64,000 bases of DNA from positions 81,145 through 145,144 of the forward strand of contig JADLHZ010000025.1 of the NCBI GenBank assembly GCA_020848545.1, in the 5' to 3' direction. Below, one piece after another: positions 8,956 through 16,766 of the stretch (position 1 is its first letter; each line of letters starts with the position of its first letter). Below the pieces are notes generated by a model that ran no database searches, was not told where the DNA came from, and was given only the letters and a program-made list of their open reading frames with translations. The position numbers and the translations under genes are program-made. This stretch comes from Deltaproteobacteria bacterium (GTDB lineage: Bacteria; Myxococcota; JADLHZ01).

Positions 8956-9156
8956 ATGCGTGCTCTCTTCATCGTCGCTGCTTGCTTCGCCTTCGCCGGT
9001 TGCGCGGCCGGCCGCTGCTACACGAGCGGCGAGCCGATGTGCCTCACCGGCTCCACGCGCTGCGAGTACGACAAGCAGCAAAAGTGCAAAGTGTGCACCT
9101 GCGACAACAATCCTGCGCTGAACGGTCCCGCGGCCAACACGAAGCCGGGGCCCTAA
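8956..9156 (+). CDS. Small cysteine-rich lipoprotein
   Basis: 66 residues from ATG 8956 (MRALFIVAACFAFAGC). The signal peptide ends in lipobox FAGC, predicting lipidation at Cys15. The mature part has seven further cysteines (GRCYTSGEPMCL, TRCEYDKQQKCKVCTC) in about 50 residues, so a disulfide-knotted periplasmic lipoprotein is likely. An in-frame ATG at 8944 was rejected as part of a -10 hexamer. The PAP2 gene begins 7 nt downstream. No function is recognised. Confidence 0.65.
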   Translation: MRALFIVAACFAFAGCAAGRCYTSGEPMCLTGSTRCEYDKQQKCKVCTCDNNPALNGPAANTKPGP

Positions 9157-9163
9157 GCGAGCC

Positions 9164-9817
9164 GTGACGACGCGCTCGACATTTGCCGAGAGGTACGCGC
9201 TCGCGTGGCTGCTCGCCGCGGTCGCCCTCGGCACCTACGTCTGGGTCGGCGCCGTCGCCCAAGACCGCCCGCAGCTAGACCTGATGACCGACGTGGACCG
9301 CGCGATCGCGTTCATGCCGTGGACGGTCTGGATCTACCTCGGGCTCTTCATCGGCATCTTTCACGCGGGCGTCTTCATCGTCGACTCGCGCGAGCACTAC
9401 ATGCGGATGTGGCTGAGCCTCGTGCTCGCAGGGGTGGTCGCTTACCTCTTCTTCTACATCGTGCCGGCGACCTATCCGCGGCCGGACGTGAGCGGCGACG
9501 GCGCCAGCATGGCGTTCCTGCGCTTGGTCCACCGGATCGATCCGCCGAACAACACCTTCCCGTCGCTGCACGTCGCGTACATGACCCTGGTCGCGCTCGG
9601 CATTTGGCGCTTCGATCATCGCGTTGGCCGGCTGATCATCGGGCTGGCGACCTTGCCGTCCCTCACCATCCTGACGACGAAGCAGCATTACCTCGCCGAT
9701 CTCGGCGGCGGCGTCGTGCTCGCGGTGCTTTGTCACTGGCTGTGCTTTCTCGGATCACGCCGGAGCGAGGCTCAACACGACCCGCACCCGGGCGCCGCGC
9801 TCCCGCCGCTCGAATGA
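9164..9817 (+). CDS. PAP2-superfamily membrane phosphatase
   Basis: 217 residues from GTG 9164 with about six hydrophobic helices. The PAP2 catalytic motifs are visible: NTFPSLHVAY (about 126-135) with the SxH core, and KQHYLADLGGG (about 170-180) with the H...D core. The layout is nearest to PAP2-like inositol-phosphotransferase or membrane lipid phosphatases acting at the membrane face. The upstream KxxxxxxRP element is less clear (TYPRPDVSGDG). The last 63 bp overlap the 3' end of the convergent histidine-kinase gene, so mutual antisense transcription is possible. Confidence 0.8.
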   Translation: MTTRSTFAERYALAWLLAAVALGTYVWVGAVAQDRPQLDLMTDVDRAIAFMPWTVWIYLGLFIGIFHAGVFIVDSREHYMRMWLSLVLAGVVAYLFFYIVPATYPRPDVSGDGASMAFLRLVHRIDPPNNTFPSLHVAYMTLVALGIWRFDHRVGRLIIGLATLPSLTILTTKQHYLADLGGGVVLAVLCHWLCFLGSRRSEAQHDPHPGAALPPLE

Positions 9818-10927
9818 CATCTCGCCCCCGGCGGATCGCGCGCGCGCCCGCATGTTCTCGAGCCCGTGGCCGTCACTCTCGCGCGCTTCGTCGCGCCAGA
9901 CGCCGTCGTCCTCGATCACGAGCTCGAGGGTGTCGCCCGTGCACCGCAAGCTGACGTTCGTGTGCTCGGCGCGGCCGTGCTGAACGCTGTTGGTGATCGC
10001 CTCGCGCGTGATCGCCAGCAGCGCTGCGCTCGTGGCCGGCGACAACGGCCGCGTGACCGGGTCGATCGTAAACTCGATGCCGACGCCCGCGCTCGTGCAG
10101 ATGTCTTCAGCGTAACGGCGGAGGCGCGCCAAGATCTCCTGGGGATCGCGCTTGGCGTCGGACAGCGCCCACACCGTGTCGCGCAGCTCGCCGATGCAGC
10201 CGCTGATGCTCTCTTGTAGCCACGCGAGCGCGGTCGCGGCCTCGGGGACGCGCTGCAGGTCGCGCTCGGAGCGTAGCGCGATGCCGGCCAGGCGTGCGCC
10301 GATGTGGTCGTGCAGATCGCGGGCGAGTCGCTTGCGTTCGCGGTCGAGCGCCGAGCGTTCGGTCTCGTCGCGCAGATCCCGGCGCGTGCGCACCGCCTCG
10401 ACGTAGGTGCGGAACTGCACCCAGCTCGCCGCCGCGGCGACCAGCGTCGCGATCGCAGCGATGCGAATCAACGTCGACGTGTTGGTTCCGGCTGGGAACA
10501 GGAGGACGAACGTCACGAAGGCGACGAAGCAGCCCGTGAAGAACGCCGCGCGCGCCACGCCGGGGAGCGGCAGGAGCTGCGGCATGACGCCGAGCACAAC
10601 GAAGAAGAACGGGAGCTCCTCGCTCGCCGCGCCGCCGGTGGCTGCCAGGACGAGCAGCACGTAAGCGAGTGTGATGAAGGCGAGCGCGATCGCCAGAAAG
10701 TAGGGGATCTCTGGGCGCTTCGGCCGGTAGCTGATCGCCGCGAAGCAAATCATGACGAGGGACAGCCCGTGGCGCAGCCAGTCGAGATCGCTCGACACCT
10801 GCTTCCAAACGTCGAGGATCGTGTAGAGCGCGTCGTAGATGATCGCGAGCGGCGCCGACGCGAGCAGCGCGCGCCGGGCACGGGCCGAAATGTCGCGAAA
10901 GAGATCGCGCTCGAGATCCCGCGTCAC
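9755..10927 (-). CDS. NarL-type sensor histidine kinase (HisKA_3 family), no adjacent regulator
   Basis: 390 residues. The N-terminal half holds about six membrane helices (from about 20 to 175) with no large extracytoplasmic loop. The dimerisation/phospho-acceptor motif RKRLARDLHDHIGARLAGI lies at about 204-222, with the likely phospho-His near 212. The ATPase domain follows (REAITNSVQHGRAEHTNVSL, IEDDGVW, SDGHGLENMRARA). Such kinases normally pair with NarL/LuxR-type regulators, but none is adjacent. It starts 33 nt downstream of the beta-barrel gene and may be the last gene of that minus-strand operon. Its 3' end overlaps the PAP2 gene. Confidence 0.85.
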   Translation of the reverse strand: MTRDLERDLFRDISARARRALLASAPLAIIYDALYTILDVWKQVSSDLDWLRHGLSLVMICFAAISYRPKRPEIPYFLAIALAFITLAYVLLVLAATGGAASEELPFFFVVLGVMPQLLPLPGVARAAFFTGCFVAFVTFVLLFPAGTNTSTLIRIAAIATLVAAAASWVQFRTYVEAVRTRRDLRDETERSALDRERKRLARDLHDHIGARLAGIALRSERDLQRVPEAATALAWLQESISGCIGELRDTVWALSDAKRDPQEILARLRRYAEDICTSAGVGIEFTIDPVTRPLSPATSAALLAITREAITNSVQHGRAEHTNVSLRCTGDTLELVIEDDGVWRDEARESDGHGLENMRARARSAGGEMSFERRERGARVRVVLSLAPA

Positions 10928-10960
10928 GGAAAGGAACCCCCCGCCTTCAGGTTAGTCGCT

Positions 10961-11929
10961 TCAACGTCGCCAGGCAAACGCGAGCGTGGCGCCTACATAT
11001 TGATCGAGCGCGCCGCCGAGCACGTAGCGATCGCCCGGCTGCGCGCCCATGGCGAAGAAGTAGTGCGCGTACTCCACGGTCGCGCGCGCTTCGAAGCCGA
11101 GGGCGATCGGGACGGCGCCGCCGAGCGCGACGTCGAAGCCGCCGCCGTTCGAGCGCGGAAAGAGCGTGCGCACTTGGCCGCTGCCGACGATCACGCGGTA
11201 GCCGCCGTCGAGCGAGAGCCACAGCCGCTCGATCACCTTCACGCGCAGCGCTACCGCCGGACGCAACGCCAAGTAGCTCACCGACAGCGACTGCGCCGCT
11301 GTGACGGGCGCGGTCGCGGGCAGATCGGCGAAGGTGAACTGGTGGCCGAGGACGCCGAAGTCGACGCGGCCCTCGAAGCGATCGTTCTGGTAGCGCGCGC
11401 TGACGCCGCCTCCTGCTTCGAAGGTCGTCACCGCGCGGACGGATCCGTCGGGCGCTCGCACGCGCAGGCCCGGCGCGAAGTTGGCGAACGCGTGCACGCC
11501 GAACGCTTGCGCGACGCCGCCGCGAAAGTGCGCGCCCGGGAACCATTGCAGGCGGAGGCTCGGCGCGGCGGCGAAGGGTTGGCGGTGCGGAAAGAACGCC
11601 CCGAAGAGATCGTCGGTGAGCGAGAGGCTTCGGGTGTAGAGGCGCACGCCGAGCGCGATGTCGATCGCCGCCCAGCGCGCGGACGGCGGCGGAGCGCTGG
11701 CCGAAGCGTTCGCGGTCGTGGCGACCGAGGGGGGCGGCGGCTTGTCCCGCTCGAAGAGCTCTTTGACGTTCACTGGCGGTGGCTCGTCGTCTTCGTCGTC
11801 CTCGTCGTCTTTGGTCGGCTTGGTCTTTGACGGTGGCTTTGCCTCGCTGCGCTTCTTCTTCTTCGCGAAGGCGTCGCTCGCGGTGAAGGCGATGATCAGC
11901 GCGAGCAAGACCGACAGCGTGCGCGTCAT
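10961..11929 (-). CDS. Outer-membrane beta-barrel-like protein with acidic N-terminal linker
   Basis: 322 residues. A signal peptide (MTRTLSVLLALIIAFTASDAFA) is followed by a very charged linker (KKKKRSEAK, then DDEDDEDDE) and a Pro-rich stretch. From about 80 to the end there are alternating amphipathic strands typical of an outer-membrane barrel, ending in VGATLAFAWRR. No named family is recognised. Its ATG overlaps the stop of the CxxxxCH lipoprotein gene (ATGA at 11929-11926), so the two are coupled and probably act together in the envelope. Confidence 0.7.
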   Translation of the reverse strand: MTRTLSVLLALIIAFTASDAFAKKKKRSEAKPPSKTKPTKDDEDDEDDEPPPVNVKELFERDKPPPPSVATTANASASAPPPSARWAAIDIALGVRLYTRSLSLTDDLFGAFFPHRQPFAAAPSLRLQWFPGAHFRGGVAQAFGVHAFANFAPGLRVRAPDGSVRAVTTFEAGGGVSARYQNDRFEGRVDFGVLGHQFTFADLPATAPVTAAQSLSVSYLALRPAVALRVKVIERLWLSLDGGYRVIVGSGQVRTLFPRSNGGGFDVALGGAVPIALGFEARATVEYAHYFFAMGAQPGDRYVLGGALDQYVGATLAFAWRR

Positions 11930-12363
11930 CGCATGTCCGCCGCGGCTTCGAGCTGCTCAGCGAGCCAAAGGTGCAAGCAGGCCGCCTCGGCGTCGGTGAT
12001 CTTCGCGCCGGTCAAGGGCATGCGACTGCCGCAAGACGGCTTGTCTTGGCTCATCTTGTCGAAGAAGTAGCCGCCAAACGGGTTCTGCGGATCGAGCAGG
12101 AGCTCTTTGGGGCAGAAGCTCGAGCGCTCGCCGAAGAGGCGCAGGGCGACGCCTGGGGTCTCAAGATCGAGCCCGGCCGCAGGGGCGCTCGCGTTGTGAC
12201 AGCCGGAGGTCGAGCAGCGTGGCGCGATGACGTCTTTGGCGATGTCGATCGAGGGATCGCAGGAGAACGCGAGCGTCGCGTCGGTGAAGCGTTCTGGGCT
12301 CGTCAGCCTTCCTGGGCAGGCCGAGAGCGTCACGAGCGTGAGGAGAAGACCCGTGCGGGACAT
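11926..12363 (-). CDS. Lipoprotein with CxxxxCH cytochrome-like motif
   Basis: 145 residues. The signal peptide MSRTGLLLTLVTLSAC ends in a lipobox, giving lipidated Cys16. The motif CSTSGCHNASAPAAGLDLE resembles the planctomycete-type cytochrome c motif CxxCHxxxxxxGGLxL but has four residues between the cysteines. Further on are KPSCGSRMPLTGAKITDAE and CLHLWLAEQL, the usual distal part of this family. Heme binding is plausible but unproven because of the CxxxxCH spacing. It heads a minus-strand operon and is divergent from the DUF1592 gene with only 28 bp between the two start codons. Confidence 0.75.
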   Translation of the reverse strand: MSRTGLLLTLVTLSACPGRLTSPERFTDATLAFSCDPSIDIAKDVIAPRCSTSGCHNASAPAAGLDLETPGVALRLFGERSSFCPKELLLDPQNPFGGYFFDKMSQDKPSCGSRMPLTGAKITDAEAACLHLWLAEQLEAAADMR

Positions 12364-12373
12364 CGGCTGGAGC

Positions 12374-12381
12374 TATATACT
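12374..12381. promoter_or_regulatory. Shared TATATACT element between two divergent genes
   Basis: TATATACT is centred in the 28-bp gap between the ATG at 12363 (minus) and the ATG at 12392 (plus). On the plus strand TATACT (12376-12381) ends 10 nt before ATG; on the minus strand TATATA ends 10 nt before ATG. Both divergent genes therefore appear to use one nearly symmetric -10 element, with very short or no leaders. Confidence 0.45.
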
Positions 12382-12391
12382 TCCTGTCTCG

Positions 12392-14047
12392 ATGCGCAAA
12401 GGTTGGATCATGTTTTGCGCCCTTGGCTGCAGCTGCGATGGCTTCTTCGCCACGCCGCCCGCGGCCAAGACTGCGTCGGCGGTGGCGCGAGACGCCGCGC
12501 TTCCCGCGCAAGGCAGCGACGGTCGCTATGTGTGTGATGACAAGATCTACCCGGCCGCGAGCGACGCTCGGCGCCTGACCAAGCGGCAGTACCAGAACGC
12601 GGTGCGCGACATCTTCGACGGCCGCGTCGCTGCGAGTGATGTCTATCCCAGCAGCTACGGCGCGCCGAACACCGGCTACTCGACCGAGCCCGCGGTCAAC
12701 GGCGTCGGCGAGCAGGACGCCGAAGCGCTGATGCTCGCGTCTGAAGAGGTCGCCGAGCGGATCGCAACCAACGCGGCGGCGCTCCTCCCGTGCGCGGCGC
12801 AGGCGAGCCCGGACGCCGCGTGCGCGGGTGCCTTCATCGACAAGTATGCGCGCCGCGCGTATCGCCGGCCGGTCGCGAGCGAGGAGCGCGCGCTGCTCCT
12901 GAAGTCGTACTCCGAGGGCCGCGCGTCCGGCGCGAGCTTCACCGAAGCGCTGGCGATGCTCTCGGTGAACCTCTTGCAGAGCGCGCCCTTCCTCTACGCC
13001 GCCGAGTGGAGCGCCGGCGATCAGCGCGCGCTCGACGGGTACGAGATCGGAGCACGCTTGGCGTTTCTCTTGTGGGACAGCGTGCCCGACGACGCGCTCC
13101 TCGACAAAGCCGCCACGCTCGGCGACAAGGCCGTGCTCGCGGCCGAAGCGAACCGCTTGCTCGCCGATCCGCGCGCCGACTCCGCGCTCTCTCGCTTCTT
13201 TCGCGAGTGGTCGCAGACCGAAGAGCTGTCGAGCGCCGACAAGGACGCCGCAGCCTTCCCGTACTTCGACGACGCGTTCGCTGCGTCGATGAACGCCTCG
13301 TTCGATCGCTTCGTCGTCGGTGTCATGCGCGACGGCGGTACGCTCTCGGCGTTGCTCACCGATCGATCGGTCTACGTCGACGCGCGCCTCGCCGGCTTCT
13401 TCTCCGTGCCGGCGCCGGCGTCGGGCTTCGCCAAGGTCGCGCTCGATCCGGCGATCTACAGCGGCATGCTCACGCAGCCGGCGATGCTCGCGTCGCTCGC
13501 GCACTCGACCGAGCCGTCGTACGTGTTTCGCGGGCGCTTCATCCGCAAGCGCTTGCTCTGCGACGTGCTCGGGCTGCCGCCAGGGAACGCGATGGCCGAG
13601 TTCGCCGAGATCGAGAAGCCGGCCGACCCGACGGCGAAGGATCTCTCGGCCGCGGTGCGTGCGCGCTCGCAGTGCACGAGCTGCCACTCGCTCATGGATC
13701 CGGCGGGCCTCGCGTTCGAGCGCTTCGACGGCGCCGGTCACTACCGGCAGAGCTACGCGAGCGGAAAGGCGATCGACCCTTCGGGCACGCTCGACGCCGT
13801 CGGCACGCAGCAGCTCGTCTTCTCCGATCACGTCGCGCTCTTGGGACAGCTCGCCGCCGAGCCGCGCGTCGCCGAGTGCTTCGCCAAGCAGGTGTTCCGT
13901 TTCTCGCTCTCGCGCGAGGAGACGGCGGCGGATGTGTGCGCGTTGCAGGCGGTTTCTGATGCGCTAGCGGCGAGCGGCGGTGGCTTGGCTTCGGCGTGGC
14001 TCGCCCTCGTCACGAGCGACGCGTTCTTGAACAGGCGGGACCCATGA
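12392..14047 (+). CDS. DUF1592-family protein (DUF1587/1595/1592/1588/1585 architecture)
   Basis: 551 residues from ATG 12392, chosen because upstream in-frame starts run antisense into the divergent lipoprotein gene. MRKGWIMFCALGC resembles a short lipoprotein signal. The domain order of this planctomycete/myxobacterial family is readable: DUF1587 (RLTKRQYQNAVRDIF), DUF1595 (AFIDKYARRAYRRPV), DUF1592 (YEIGARLAFLLWDSVPDD), DUF1588 (GMLTQPAMLASLAHSTEPSY) and DUF1585 (FRFSLSREETAADVC). A CTSCHSLMDPAGLAFERFD motif may bind heme c. The biochemical role is unknown. The stop overlaps the following DUF1552 gene (ATGA at 14044-14047). Confidence 0.85.
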   Translation: MRKGWIMFCALGCSCDGFFATPPAAKTASAVARDAALPAQGSDGRYVCDDKIYPAASDARRLTKRQYQNAVRDIFDGRVAASDVYPSSYGAPNTGYSTEPAVNGVGEQDAEALMLASEEVAERIATNAAALLPCAAQASPDAACAGAFIDKYARRAYRRPVASEERALLLKSYSEGRASGASFTEALAMLSVNLLQSAPFLYAAEWSAGDQRALDGYEIGARLAFLLWDSVPDDALLDKAATLGDKAVLAAEANRLLADPRADSALSRFFREWSQTEELSSADKDAAAFPYFDDAFAASMNASFDRFVVGVMRDGGTLSALLTDRSVYVDARLAGFFSVPAPASGFAKVALDPAIYSGMLTQPAMLASLAHSTEPSYVFRGRFIRKRLLCDVLGLPPGNAMAEFAEIEKPADPTAKDLSAAVRARSQCTSCHSLMDPAGLAFERFDGAGHYRQSYASGKAIDPSGTLDAVGTQQLVFSDHVALLGQLAAEPRVAECFAKQVFRFSLSREETAADVCALQAVSDALAASGGGLASAWLALVTSDAFLNRRDP

Positions 14048-15552
14048 GCCAGCGCATCGATCGGCGCCGCTTCCTCCTCGGCTCGGGTGGGGCCATGCTC
14101 GCGCTGCCGATGCTCGAGTACTTCGCGCCGCGTACAGCGTTCGGAGCCGCGGCGCCGCCGCCGAAGCGCTTCGTGCTCCTCGTGCACTCACACGGTCGGC
14201 TCACCGGCAACGGCCGCGGATCGCCGCGCCAAGACGAGTGGGTGCCGGCAGCCGCAGGCGCGCTGCCGGCCGGTGCGCCGTCGCCGATGCTCGCCGCGCT
14301 CGCGCCGATCCGTGATCAGATCGTGATCGTCGACGGCGTCGACAACATCGTGCGGCACGCGACCGGGCACGGCGACGGTCACTACTCCGCCGAGCGCACG
14401 TGCCTCACCGCGATGCGCCAGAAGGCAGACGGCTCCGGCGGCGGTCCTTCGATCGACTACGTCGTCGGCACGCGGATTCGGCCGAACGCGAGCGCGCGCA
14501 CCTCCGTCGTGATCCCGGCCAGCGTGGCGCAGGCCGAGTGGTCCTACGACGCGCACCACTTCTTCGGCAGCGGTGGCTCGTCGCCCACGCGCATCAGCGT
14601 CGATCCGAAGAAGGCGATCACCGAGCTCTTCGGGCCGCCCGTCGTCGCGGGCCCGCCGCCGGCGCTGATCCTGCACGATCGCTTGGTCGCACGCCGCGCC
14701 AGCATCTTGGACGACGTGGCGGGCTCGTTCACCGCCCTGCGCGGAAAGGTGAACGCCGCCGATCGCGCGCGCCTCGACGCCCACGCCGAGTTCATCCGCA
14801 GCCTCGAGACGCGCTACGCGGGCGGCGCTGGAGGCGGAGTCACGGCGCAAGGCTACGTGCGGCCGAGCGAAGCGGCGGTGTTCGACTACAAGAGCACGAG
14901 CTACTCACGCGGCCGCGTCGACGAGCAGACCGTGCCCTCGCAGATCGAGAACCTGGTGATGGCGCTCGCCGGCGACGTCGTGCGCAGCGCGAGCCTGCAC
15001 TTTTACATCGGCTACGATCCGGTGTTCCCATCGGAGTTCTCTCCGGCCACGAGCCCGTTCGAGGCAGGGAACTTCCACGCGATGATCCACGACACACCGC
15101 AGGTGACGCTGCCGAACGCGCCGAGCTTGCGCAAGGCGTTCAACTTCTACGCGCGCATGTTCACGCGTCTCGTGCAGCGCTTGGGCGAAGTGACCGACAC
15201 CGACGGCTCGAAGCTCATCGACAACACGCTCGTCCTCTGGGTGAGCGACATGGGCTACGGCGCGGCGCACCACGACTTCAATATTCCGGTGGTGATGGCT
15301 GGTATGCCGAACGCGTTTCCGAAGGGCCGCGGGCGGGCGGTGTTTCACGATCGCCGCACGCTCGGCGACTTGTACGCGCACGTGCTCAGGATCTTCGGCG
15401 GCAGCGACACGACCTTCGGCGAAGTCGGGACGCTCGGCAGCGTGACGGGGCGGGCGGATACGGGAAACGACGGCTTCTACAGCGGGTGGTCGGGGTACGA
15501 CAACTACATTGGCTGGGGCACACCGCTGCACCGAGGGGCGATCGATTTGTAG
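14044..15552 (+). CDS. DUF1552-family exported protein with Tat signal
   Basis: 502 residues from ATG 14044, translationally coupled to the DUF1592 gene. The N-terminus MSQRIDRRRFLLGSGGAMLA is a twin-arginine signal followed by a hydrophobic core (LALPMLEYF), so folded export is expected. The rest matches the DUF1552 family that regularly accompanies DUF1592 proteins: KRFVLLVHSHG, VDGVDNIVRHATGHGDGHYS, LVLWVSDMGYGAAHHDFNIP. The fold is probably related to sulfatase/alkaline-phosphatase-like DUF1501 proteins, but no reaction is known. With the divergent CxxxxCH lipoprotein it may form an envelope complex. Confidence 0.85.
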   Translation: MSQRIDRRRFLLGSGGAMLALPMLEYFAPRTAFGAAAPPPKRFVLLVHSHGRLTGNGRGSPRQDEWVPAAAGALPAGAPSPMLAALAPIRDQIVIVDGVDNIVRHATGHGDGHYSAERTCLTAMRQKADGSGGGPSIDYVVGTRIRPNASARTSVVIPASVAQAEWSYDAHHFFGSGGSSPTRISVDPKKAITELFGPPVVAGPPPALILHDRLVARRASILDDVAGSFTALRGKVNAADRARLDAHAEFIRSLETRYAGGAGGGVTAQGYVRPSEAAVFDYKSTSYSRGRVDEQTVPSQIENLVMALAGDVVRSASLHFYIGYDPVFPSEFSPATSPFEAGNFHAMIHDTPQVTLPNAPSLRKAFNFYARMFTRLVQRLGEVTDTDGSKLIDNTLVLWVSDMGYGAAHHDFNIPVVMAGMPNAFPKGRGRAVFHDRRTLGDLYAHVLRIFGGSDTTFGEVGTLGSVTGRADTGNDGFYSGWSGYDNYIGWGTPLHRGAIDL

Positions 15553-15612
15553 GCGCTGTGCGAGCCGTTGCACCTACGCGAGCCTTCGACGGCATCTCCG
15601 CCGGCCTCTTGT

Positions 15613-16731
15613 TCAACGTGTTGTGCTCGACCCTGCCCTGAGTCGGGGCTCCATGCCGGGCGGGTAAGTGAGGCCGTCTTTCAGGTCTTCCGTCACGCCC
15701 TCGTTCGGCAGCTTCGTCGCCGGCGATCGCTTCATCATGTCATTCGCCCATTCGCCGATCTTCCGGGTCAGCTCCGCGGGTGTGTAGCGTCGCTCATTCG
15801 TCTTCGGGTCGCGCTCGTCGATCGCCGAGACCAGCGTGCGCAGCTCGCCGAAGATCGTCGAGTCCTGAATGTACCAAGGCACGTGGTTGGCGACGCCGGT
15901 CGTGAACACGCTCGTGATGTGCTCGAACGCCGGCTCGGGCAGCGCCATCGCGCGCTCGAAAATGAGCTCCATCGTGCCGCGCGCACCCTCGGTGCGAAAG
16001 CTCTGAAACTGCGGCAATTGCAGCACGAAGAGCAGGCGCCGGAGATCTTGGATGTGCTTGACGTCCGGGGCGTGCGCGGCTCGCGTGAGCAAACCCGTCC
16101 GCGTCCCGGCGGGGAGCTTGTCGCCCGCCGCGTTCAGCTCCACGTTGAACATGCGCAAGCTCCGCACCATGAGCAGGTCGTCGCCGAGGTGCAGCGCGAT
16201 CGCCCGCTGCAGCTCCTGACGATCACCCTTGTCCATCTTCAGGTAGCCGCCCTCGTCGGCGAAGAGCGCGGCGACATCGGCTGCGTTCGCGCGCAGCGCC
16301 GGCTTGATGTCGAACGCGTGCAGGATCGCCTCGTGCGCCGCCACGTCTTTGTTCGCGAGCGCGCGCATCCCGGGCGAGCTCATCAAGCGCGCGAGCTGAT
16401 CGAGCATCTCGCGATCGCCGCGCGCCTGCGCTTTGCTGATGAGCGACGACAACGGAAACTGCGACTTCTCCGGCGCGCTCTTGGCGATGCGTTCGAGGCG
16501 CGCGACGCTCTCTTCGCGCGATGGCGATGGCGATGGGGTTGCGGCGCCGGGCGCGATCCGTCTATTTTCGTGCTCGACGACGCTCGGCAAAGGGTACGGA
16601 CGCTTCGGCGTCATGGCGTCTTTCGCGCCGGAAACCGCCGCTGTCTTTGCTGCCGGTTGCTCCGCCGGCGCCTCGAAGTGCGGTGGCAAGGTCGCTGGTT
16701 TCGTCTTTGGTCCGTCGACAGGCGAGCCCAT
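15613..16731 (-). CDS. Hypothetical soluble protein, possibly secreted without a signal peptide
   Basis: 372 residues with no signal peptide or membrane helix. The first 80 residues are Pro/Ala/Ser-rich and probably disordered. From about 85 to the end it is alpha-helical, with regularly spaced short helices (EMLDQLARLMSSPGMRAL, NAADVAALFADEGGYLKMDK, MVRSLRMFNVELNAAG). No family is recognised. The disordered N-terminus plus helical body would fit an effector or scaffold, but that is speculation. The gene appears monocistronic, and TAGAAT at 16743-16738 suggests a leaderless transcript. Confidence 0.65.
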   Translation of the reverse strand: MGSPVDGPKTKPATLPPHFEAPAEQPAAKTAAVSGAKDAMTPKRPYPLPSVVEHENRRIAPGAATPSPSPSREESVARLERIAKSAPEKSQFPLSSLISKAQARGDREMLDQLARLMSSPGMRALANKDVAAHEAILHAFDIKPALRANAADVAALFADEGGYLKMDKGDRQELQRAIALHLGDDLLMVRSLRMFNVELNAAGDKLPAGTRTGLLTRAAHAPDVKHIQDLRRLLFVLQLPQFQSFRTEGARGTMELIFERAMALPEPAFEHITSVFTTGVANHVPWYIQDSTIFGELRTLVSAIDERDPKTNERRYTPAELTRKIGEWANDMMKRSPATKLPNEGVTEDLKDGLTYPPGMEPRLRAGSSTTR

Positions 16732-16737
16732 AGGTGG

Positions 16738-16743
16738 ATTCTA
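16738..16743 (-). promoter_or_regulatory. Putative -10 box (TAGAAT) of a leaderless transcript
   Basis: On the minus strand TAGAAT lies 6 nt before the ATG at 16731, with no Shine-Dalgarno sequence between them. Confidence 0.4.
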
Positions 16744-16766
16744 AGCGATCCGGCTCAGGAGCGCCG

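Noticed and set aside
10304..11830. 508-residue plus-strand frame opposite the sensor kinase and beta-barrel genes
   Set aside because: Antisense shadow; both minus-strand genes are supported by motifs or a signal peptide.
12161..13831. Long minus-strand open frame (556 residues) opposite the DUF1592 gene
   Set aside because: Arg/Ala/Glu-rich composition with no domain pattern; it is the antisense shadow of a well-supported gene in GC-rich DNA.
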